64,000 bases of DNA, from positions 248,001-312,000 of the forward strand of contig NZ_WJIB01000009.1 in the NCBI RefSeq assembly GCF_019400745.1, read 5' to 3'. The stretch's first letter is position 1; each line of letters starts with the position of its first letter. Made by a program: the position numbers and the translations under genes. The DNA comes from Cohnella sp. CFH 77786 (lineage in GTDB: Bacteria; Bacillota; Bacilli; Paenibacillales; Paenibacillaceae). This document shows positions 8,131 to 16,400 of the stretch, in pieces. Under the pieces are notes generated by a model. That model worked only from the letters and a program-made list of their open reading frames with translations. It did no database searches and was not told the DNA's origin.

Positions 8131-8925
8131 ATGATGCTGAACGCGGCGCCGTCGTCGTTCGTGCTGCTGCCTTCGTTCGCCAAAATCGTGTGCGAGCCGG
8201 GCTGGAAGTGGCAGAAACGCGAGAAGCCGATGCAGAACTACGATTTATTTTACGTGTGGAGCGGAGAAGGGGAGGTCGTCCTGAACGGCGCCGCTTATCC
8301 CGTGGGGGCGGGGAGCTGCTTCCTCTTCCGTCCGGGGGACCATCCGACCGCCACGCATCATCCCCAGAAGCCCCTCGTCCTGACGTATATCCATTTCGAC
8401 GTCTCGGAGCCTGTAAGGGACGTGCCGGATTCGTACCGCGTGCTGGGGCTGGGGGACCGGATCGATTTCGAGTTCCTGCTCGCCAGGTACGTACGGTTGT
8501 TCCTCGTCCGTACCTATGCCGCGGAGGAGGAAGCCCGGCTCATCCTGAAGCAGCTGATGATCCACCTGCTCCGGCACGACCGGGAGGAGCCGGTGGAGCG
8601 CAAGGCCAGCAACCAACTGACGGAGAGCATCCACGAGGTGGCCAACTACATCCGCCAGCATCCCGGCACCGCGCACCGGGTGGACGACCTGGCGGCGAGA
8701 GCCGGGCTGTCGCCCCGGTATTTCTCGATCAAGTTCAAGGAACTGATCGGCATGTCCGTGCAGACCTACATGATCCGGACCCGAATCGAGCGCGCCCAGC
8801 ATCTGCTCCTGCACGCCGGGATGAACGTGACGGAGGTCGCGGACGCGCTCGGGTACCGGGACATCTTCTTTTTCAGCCGCCAGTTCAAGCAGTACACGGG
8901 CAAGAGTCCGTCGGAAATCCGCTGA
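8131..8925 (+). CDS. AraC-family transcriptional regulator with cupin N-domain
   Basis: The product has 264 residues. The N-terminal half is a cupin-like effector domain (YDLFYVWSGEGEVVLNG, then GSCFLFRPGDHPTATHH). Residues 165-262 hold two AraC helix-turn-helix units, ending with VADALGYRDIFFFSRQFK and YTGKSPSEIR, the family signature. Such proteins usually sense a sugar and activate a nearby carbohydrate operon, but no sugar gene is adjacent. It starts 3 bases after the MocR stop with GGAGAGGAG as ribosome site, so the two regulators are co-transcribed. Confidence 0.88.
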   Translation: MMLNAAPSSFVLLPSFAKIVCEPGWKWQKREKPMQNYDLFYVWSGEGEVVLNGAAYPVGAGSCFLFRPGDHPTATHHPQKPLVLTYIHFDVSEPVRDVPDSYRVLGLGDRIDFEFLLARYVRLFLVRTYAAEEEARLILKQLMIHLLRHDREEPVERKASNQLTESIHEVANYIRQHPGTAHRVDDLAARAGLSPRYFSIKFKELIGMSVQTYMIRTRIERAQHLLLHAGMNVTEVADALGYRDIFFFSRQFKQYTGKSPSEIR

Positions 8926-8942
8926 CCGCGTAAGGTAAATAG

Positions 8943-8983
8943 AAACGCCCGCCATCCTTCGGACCGGAAGGAAGCGGGCGTTT
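8943..8983 (+). terminator. Terminator after the AraC gene
   Basis: A perfect 10-bp stem AAACGCCCGC/GCGGGCGTTT contains an inner CCTTC/GAAGG stem. It closes the MocR-AraC operon. Confidence 0.85.
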
Positions 8984-9068
8984 GCGTTTATATTCGGGTT
9001 TGGTCGGTTGGAGCGGTGCGGCAGCGTTACGCCGCCACGTCGTATTAGGCTCAAATACTCGACTCAAC

Positions 9069-9264
9069 GAGGCGAGCTTAACGTGCGGGCATGGAGGTGC
9101 GGGGGATGAGGTAAGCTTGCGAGGCGAGCTTACCGTGCGGGCATGGTGGTGCGGGGGATGAGATAAGCTTGCGAGGCAAGCTTAACGTGCGGGCACGGAG
9201 GTGCGGGGGATGAGATAAGCTTGCGAGGCGAGCTTAACGTGCGGGCACGGAGGTGCGGGGGATG
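9069..9264. repeat. 52-bp tandem repeat, 3.8 copies
   Basis: Three complete 52-bp units start at 9069, 9121 and 9173, and a partial fourth runs from 9225 to 9264, with only a few differences between copies. Each junction carries AAGCTTGC-GAG-GCRAGCTT, a dyad that is perfect at the second/third junction. The 550-bp gap 8934-9482 holds no gene; after the repeat only unstructured sequence is seen. Confidence 0.9.
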
Positions 9265-9482
9265 ATGCAAAAGGGTCTGTTTACCAAAGTAAAGTCCAAG
9301 TTCGACTCCCGCGCCTTCGCTTGGGCTGCGCACTTAAACTGAACGAAAACGTATTAATTTTCCATCATCCCGGTGGATAAATTGCCTTCACAGACTTCTT
9401 GACGGTACCGCCTCAAGGGAATCTAACTTGATGGCAGCGTCTTGCATCCTGCCCACACACTAATCTTCCACATTGGCGTTCC

Positions 9483-10271
9483 TCACTTCGAAATCAGCGT
9501 GCCGAGCCGTTCCCCCATCCTTACGGTGTCCCCCGTTTTCAAGTCCGCGCGCGGTTCCAGCGTCCCGTCTTCGGTAAGCAGCACAACCGTGGAGCCGAAT
9601 TCGAAATAGGCAAGCTCGTCGCCGCGGGCCAGCACCTTCGGCATCGGTTCGACGTATCGGATGCTGCTGACGTTGAGGGCGCCGACCTTCACGACGGCCA
9701 ACTCGCCGTCCCCGTGCCGGATATAGGTTACGAGCCGTTCGTTGCGGGAGAGTACGCGGCGCATGAAGGTCAGGCCGAATTCGTTTACCGGGTACACGCG
9801 GCCGGGCACGTGTTCCGTCTCCACGATGTCCCCGTCGCAGGGGGCGTGGATGCGATGGTAATCGGTCGGGCTCAAATACAAGACCCAGTAATGGCCGTTC
9901 CGGTAGTGCGCGATCCGGGGCGAACCGTTCAGAAGCTCGTCCAGCGTGTAGTCCTGCCCCTTGATTTGGAGCAGAAGGCCGTCCCGGACCGGGCCGCAGG
10001 CGGTGATTCTGGCATCCACCGGACTGACCAGCGAGCCGGAGGCGGGATCGACCGTCCGGCTGCCCGGCTTCAGACGCCGGGTGAAGAACTCGTTCAGGGA
10101 GCGGTATTCCTCCAGCTTCTTCTCCGCTTCCCAGGTGGCAATCCCGTACGTTTCCGCGAAGCGCCGGATGAAGCGGCGGCTGTAGGCCGATTTGGCCAAC
10201 GCGCCGGTGATTTTCGAAACGAATTTGCGCGAGGAAAGCTCCGTCATCGCGCGCAGCAGTCGGCGTTTCAT
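9483..10271 (-). CDS. psd: Phosphatidylserine decarboxylase proenzyme
   Basis: The product has 262 residues and decarboxylates phosphatidylserine to phosphatidylethanolamine at the membrane. The self-cleavage motif is FGST at 225-228, with S227 becoming the pyruvoyl group. D85 (SPVDARIT) and H142 (HRIHAPCDG) are the partners of the catalytic triad. The ATG at 10271 has AAAGGAG 11 bases upstream; the frame is open further upstream but without a ribosome site. The length matches the prokaryotic short Psd form. It is divergent from the giant repeat gene. No pssA is in the window. Confidence 0.93.
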   Translation of the reverse strand: MKRRLLRAMTELSSRKFVSKITGALAKSAYSRRFIRRFAETYGIATWEAEKKLEEYRSLNEFFTRRLKPGSRTVDPASGSLVSPVDARITACGPVRDGLLLQIKGQDYTLDELLNGSPRIAHYRNGHYWVLYLSPTDYHRIHAPCDGDIVETEHVPGRVYPVNEFGLTFMRRVLSRNERLVTYIRHGDGELAVVKVGALNVSSIRYVEPMPKVLARGDELAYFEFGSTVVLLTEDGTLEPRADLKTGDTVRMGERLGTLISK

Positions 10272-10364
10272 GAGGCCGGCCACTCCTTTGTTCCCGTCGT
10301 CATTTACATTTGCTAAGTGTGCCATAAGACCGGACAAAGTGCAACCGAAACGCCCAACCTCGTG

Positions 10365-10392
10365 ACGTGCCCATAGGTGAATGCATATGATA
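10365..10392 (+). promoter_or_regulatory. Sigma-K-like promoter of the giant repeat gene
   Basis: AC at 10365-10366, a 17-bp spacer, then CATATGATA at 10384-10392 fits the mother-cell sigma-K pattern (AC, 16-17 bp, CATANNNTA). The same layout occurs before gerE. A start about 8 bases later would leave a short leader ending in the ribosome site GGAAGGAGAGGG. Confidence 0.6.
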
Positions 10393-10424
10393 CTCCAGAC
10401 TCGATTACGGGGAAGGAGAGGGAC

Positions 10425-13400
10425 ATGAGAAAGGACAAACCGAAAAGACCGCCCAAAAGCCGAAAGCCGCTCTATTATGTCGATAATCCGAACAAACTCG
10501 AACTCCAATGGCTGGACGATATACACAAAAACGAGACGAAGCCGGTCACGGTGCTCGGGTCGGCGGCTTCGGCGGAATCGGCCCATGCGGCGAAAGGGAC
10601 GGAATCGTCCGAACGCCAGGCGGGGCGGCGAGCGGATTCGAAGAAGAGGGCGCAAGGGAAACCCGGCGCCAAAACGGGATCGGGGGTATGGAGAACAGCG
10701 TCTCCGCCTGCGGCTTCCGCGCAGAGAGAAGCTGCCGAGCCGAGGTCCGCACGCAAGACCGGCGAGCACGTCTCCGCGCCGGAGGAACCCGATCGGATCG
10801 CGAAAGTCGTCAAATCCGCGGATTCCTCCCTAGAGGACGAATCATCACCGGACGAAGCGGCCGCGCAGGATTTGGGCTGGATCGAGGCGGAAGAGGATGC
10901 CGAGCCGGATCTCGAGGCGGATCCGGAGCAACCGGACGCCGACAAGGGGGCGTCCGGCCATGCGGAGGGCATCATCCCGATGGCCGCGGAAGTCCGGCAC
11001 GCCAGGCTCGAAGAGAAACGTCTCCCGGCCAAGCCGGCGCCGATCGTCTACACGGACGATTTGGCCGACGGAGCGGTCACGGGAGACAAAATCGCGCCGT
11101 TCACCGTCGGTTCGAGGCAGCTAGCGGCAGGCTCGGTGGGGACAGACGCGTTGTCCGACTTCGCGGTGACCGCGATCAAGCTGGCGGACGGCTCCGTGAC
11201 TTCCACCAAGCTGGCTCCGGAATCCGTCACGGGCGAGCATCTGACCAAAAACGCCATTTCCGGACAGAAAATCAGGGACCGTTCCATAACGTCCGAGAAG
11301 CTCAAGGACGGCAGCGTTACTTCGGAAAAATTGGCGGACCGGACGATCAGCTCGGATAAAATCGCGGAAGGCTCGATTTCCGCAAAGCATCTGAGCCTTT
11401 CTCTCATTACTTCGGAGCTGCTGCAGGACCAGGCGGTAACCTCGGACAAAATCCGCAGCGCCTCGATCCGCAGCGAGCACTTGGCCAATGAAAGCATCGA
11501 CACGTCGAAGCTGGCGGACGGAGCCGTTACGCCGTCCAAGCTGAGGGAGTCGTCGGTGACGGGGGATATCATCGCCCGCGGGGCCGTGGAATCGAAGCAT
11601 TTGGCCGACGGCGTCATTCTGGCGGACCACGTTTCGATCGGCATTCTGCAGGGAAAGCATATCGCCCCGCGCGCGATCGGGGCGGAGCAGCTGGCCGAGG
11701 GAGCCGTCGGAAGCCAGCAACTGGCCGACCGTTCCGTTACGGGAAGCAAGCTCGCAAACGGATCCATCACAGCCGAACATCTGCGCCCCGAATCGGTCCA
11801 AGGCCGCCATCTCGCCGAAAAAGCCGTTGAACCGCGGCATTTGGCTGACGATTCGGTAACGGCTTCGAAGCTCGCGGACCAATCCGTCACGACGATGAAG
11901 CTGGTCGATCACGCCGTCACGTCGACCAAAATCGCCGATCAAAGCGTCGTATCCGGGAAGATCTCCGACGAAGCGGTACTGAGCCGGCACTTGGCGCGGG
12001 GGAGCGTTTCGTCCGAGAAGCTGGTCGACGGCGCCGTGGAAGCCCGGCATTTGGCTCCGAGGTCCATTGAGGGCCGGCACTTGGCCGACGGTACGGTCGG
12101 TGCCGTACACGTGCAGGAGGGCGCGATCGGTTCCTCCAAGCTCACCAAAGGAGCCGTCAGAACCGTACATCTGTCCGAGGCGGCGGTTGGAACCCCGCAA
12201 GTGGCGAAGCATGCCGTGACCGGCGAGAAGATCGCCGACAAGGCGGTCGAAAGCCGGCATATGGCGCCGGATTCGATCAAGACCGAGCATCTGGCCGCGG
12301 AGAGCGTGACGGCGGAGAAGCTTGCCGTAGGAGCGCTCAGGCCCCTCCATTTCGGAATCGAAACCGTTACGGGCGGCGCGCTGGCCCAGAAATCCGTGGA
12401 CGGACGGCACGTGAAGCCGGGATCGATCGACCAGGAGCATCTGGCGCCCGGAGCGGTCAACGCCTCGACCCTGCAGGCGGAATCGGTCACCGATAAGGCC
12501 ATTGCGCCCGGAGCCGTCGGAGAACGGCATCTCGGCGTTCGCTCGGTGCTGTCGCACCATTTGACGGACCATGTGATCACTTCGCTCAAGCTGTCGCCGG
12601 AATGCGTTTCGACCGACAAGCTGGCCGATTCGGCGGTGACCGCGGCCAAATTGGCGGACGGCAGCGTGACGGCCGCCAAGCTGGAGGATGGTTCGGTACG
12701 CACGTCTGCTTTGGCGGGAGGTGCCGTCACGTCGCGGATTATCGCCGAAGGCGCGGTGGGACCGGAGCATCTGCGTCCGCAGTCGGTCGGGGAAATCCAC
12801 TTGGCGGACGGCAGCGTCGGCAAGAAGGCGCTGGCGGAAGAAGCCGTCACGACGAACGCGCTGGCGGCAGGGGCCGTCAAGGCGGAACAGCTGGCCGCGG
12901 AAGCGGTCGAAAGCCGGCACCTGTCCCCGCAGTCGGTCAACGACATCCATCTGGCGGAGAAAAGCGTGCTCGGCGTCCATATCGGCGACGGATCGATCCG
13001 GTCGGCCCATTTGAGCGCGGGCAGCGTGGAAAGCCGTCACTTGGCCGCCGGGGCGGTCGGGAGCGGACATTTGGCGGAAAACGCGGTCGGCGCGGATCAT
13101 TTGAAGCCGCATTCGATCGGTTCGGAGCATTTGGGCGACGGGGTCGTGGGCAGCGACCACCTGGCCGACGGCATCATTGACGAGAGCAAGCTGGCGGACG
13201 GTTCGGTGACGGCGGCCAAACTGGCCGACGGATCGGTCACGCACGAGAAGCTCGAACCCGGCGGCGTGCGGAGCGCGCACTACGCGCTGGAAAGCATAAG
13301 CGGCAAACATTTGAAGCCGGAGTCGGTGCACGGATACCACCTGCGCAAGGGCACCGTCACGATGTCCCATTTGTCGGCGGATTTGTACGAATGGACCAAG

Positions 13401-16400
13401 AAGACCGACCGTCCGATCGGCTCCGACCGGTTGGAAGCCGGAGCCGTCGGTTCCGTGCATCTGCGCGACGGTTCCGTGGAGGGGAGCAAGCTGGCGGACG
13501 GGGCCGTGACCGAATCCAAGCTGGCCGAGTATTCCGTCGGCCGCGAGCATCTGCAGGATCAGGCGGTAGACGGCGGGAAAATCGCGAGAGAAGCGGTCGG
13601 CGCGGAGCATCTGGTTCCCGGATCGGTGCAGGAGACGCATTTGGCCGACGGCTCGGTCTCGGCGGCGAAGCTCGAATCTCCGCTTCGTGAGGCGATCGAA
13701 CTCGCGGCGTCTCCGGTAACGGGCGAGCGGCTTGTCGACGGTTCGGTAACCGAAACGAAGCTCGCGTTCGGTTCCGTCGGCACCGCGCACTTGAAGGACC
13801 AGGCGGTCGACCGGGACAAAATCGCCGGCGGCGCGGTCGGCTCGGAGCAGCTCGCCTACGGCGCGGTGATGGAGGCCCATTTGGCGGACGGCAGCATTAC
13901 GCTCGGAAAGCTCGACGCCGCACTTCAGGATGCGGTCGAAATCGCGGTCTCGCCCGTGGACGAGAGGAGGCTTGCCGACGGTTCGGTTACCGGGGCCAAG
14001 CTGGCGGTTTCCTCGGTCGGCACCGCGCATCTTCTGGACCAGTCCGTCGACGGCGATAAAATCGCGGTCGGCGCGATCAGTTCCGACCAGCTCGCATACG
14101 GCTCCGTGAAGGACGCCCATTTGGCGGAAGGAAGCGTGACGATCGGCAAGCTGGAGGCGGGATTGCTCGAGATGATCGAGTTCTCCATGGCTCCGGTGGG
14201 GGAAGAGCGGCTGGCGGACCGGTCCGTGACCGGCGAGAAGCTATCATTCGCTTCGGTTGACAGGGCGCAATTGAAGGATGGAGCCGTCGACGGCAGTAAA
14301 ATCGCGAGGGAAGCGGTCGGGCCGGAGCAGCTCGGGAATGGCGCGGTGCAGGAAGGCCACCTCGCCGAAGGCAGCGTGACGGCCGGCAAGCTGGAAGCGA
14401 AGCTGCGGGAGACCATCGAAACGGCGGCGTCGCCGGTCGGAACGGAGCGGTTGGCCGACGGCTCGGTGACGGAGGAGAAGCTGGCATCCGGTTCCGTCGG
14501 CAGCGCGCACTTGCAAGCGGAAGCGGTGGACAGCGCCAAACTCGCACGCGGGGCGGTAGGGGCGGAGCAGCTTCAACCGGGCGCGGTGGCGGAAGATCAC
14601 TTGGCGGAGGGCAGCGTGACGGCTGCCAAGCTGGAGGCGAGCCTGCGGGGATTCATCGAATCCGCGGCGGCACCGGTCGGAACGGAGCGGTTGGCCGACG
14701 GAGCCGTCACCTCCGGTAAGCTGGCTTACTTTACGGTAGGCAGGGCGCATCTGAAGGACGAAGTGGTCGACGGCTCCAAACTCGCGCGGGGTGCGGTCGG
14801 GCCGGAACAGCTCGGTTCCGGGGCCGTACGGGAGGAGCATTTGCAGGACGGCAGCGTGACGTTCGGGAAGCTCGATGACGCCCTTAGGGACACGATTCAA
14901 ACGGCTTTGGCGCCGATCGGCGAAGAGAGGCTCGCCGACGGATCGGTTACCGGCGCCAAGCTGGCCATCTCTTCGGTGGGCAGCGTGCAGCTCCAAAACC
15001 AATCCGTCAACAGCGACAAACTGGCGGCTGGCGCAGTGAACGAAGCCCATTTGTCGGACGGCAGCGTGACGTTCGGCAAGCTGCAAACGGAATTGCGGGA
15101 CATGATCACGTTCGGCATCGCACCGATTGGAGAAGGAAGGCTTGTCGAACGATCCGTAACCGGGGATAAGCTGGCGTTCGATTCGGTCGGCCGCGCGAAT
15201 TTGCAGGATGAAGCGGTCGACGGCGGCAAAATCGCGAGGGGAGCGGTCGGTTCGGAGCAGCTTGGGGCGGGCGCGGTTCAGGAAGGCCATTTGGGGGACG
15301 GCAGCGTGACGGCCGGCAAGCTGGAGGCGGAATTGAGGGAGCTTCTTGAAATCGCGGCGGCGCCGATCGGAGCGGAGAGATTGACCGATGGGGCGGTCTC
15401 GGCGGAAAAGCTGGCTTATGATTCGGTCGGCCGGGAGCACCTGAGGGATCACGCGGTCGACGGCGGCAAAATCGCGAGGGGAGCGATCGGTTCGGAGCAG
15501 CTTGGGGCGGGCGTTGTGAACGAAGCTCACCTTGCCTACGGAAGCGTGACGGTTGCCAAGCTGGAAGCTGGGCTAAGGGAGATCATCGAAATCGCGGCAG
15601 CGCCGATCTCATCGGAGAGGTTGACCGACGGGGCGGTTTCGGCGGAAAAGCTGGCTTATGATTCGGTCGGCCGGCAGCACTTGCAGGATCATGCGGTCGA
15701 CGGGGGCAAAATCGCTTTCGGCGCGGTCGGCTCGGAGCAGCTCGGGATGGGCGCGGTGACGGAACATCACCTGGCGGACGGAAGCGTTACGGCAGCCAAG
15801 TTGAATCCCTCGCTGATCGAGACCATCGCGTTCGCGGCCGTGCCTCCGGAAGCCCGGTTGGGTGACGGCGCCGTGACGGCGGAGAAATTGGGAACAGGCG
15901 CGGTCGGAACCGGCCACCTCGCGGATCAATCCGTCACGGGCGAGAAAATCGCTTTCGGCGCGGTCGGCTCGGAGCAGATCGGCAAAGGCGCGATTGCGGA
16001 AGAGCATCTGGCCGATGGAAGCGTGACGGCCGGCAAGCTGGAGGCGGAATTGCGGGAGATTCTTGAAGCCGCGGCATCGCCGGTCGGAACGGAGCGATTG
16101 GCCGACAGGGCGGTTTCGGCGGAAAAGCTGGCTTATGATTCTGTCGGCGGGGAGCACCTGAGGGATCAAGCGATCGACGGCGGCAAAATCGCGCAGGGAG
16201 CGATCGGTCCGGAGCAGCTTGGCTTCGGCGCGGTGGCGGAAGCTCACCTGGCCGACGGCAGCGTGACCGCTCCCAAGCTGGGAGCCGACCTCTTGCAGGC
16301 CATTGCCGCAGGGGCGGCGCCGGTCGGCGCAGAACGGCTTCAGGCCGGCGCGGTCGGTTCGGATCAGCTGGCGGATCAATCCGTAACGGGAGACAAGATT

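Noticed and set aside
9069..9264. Possible CRISPR array
   Set aside because: Units are contiguous 52-bp copies without variable spacers, and no cas gene is present.
9285..9330. tRNA-like 3' portion (AAGTTCGACTCCC)
   Set aside because: No matching acceptor or anticodon arm could be folded upstream; likely chance.
11121..14120. A roughly 1,000-codon open frame on the minus strand opposite the giant gene
   Set aside because: It is produced by the 30-bp repeat and high GC of the plus-strand gene; it has no ribosome site, no domain and only mirrors the repeat.
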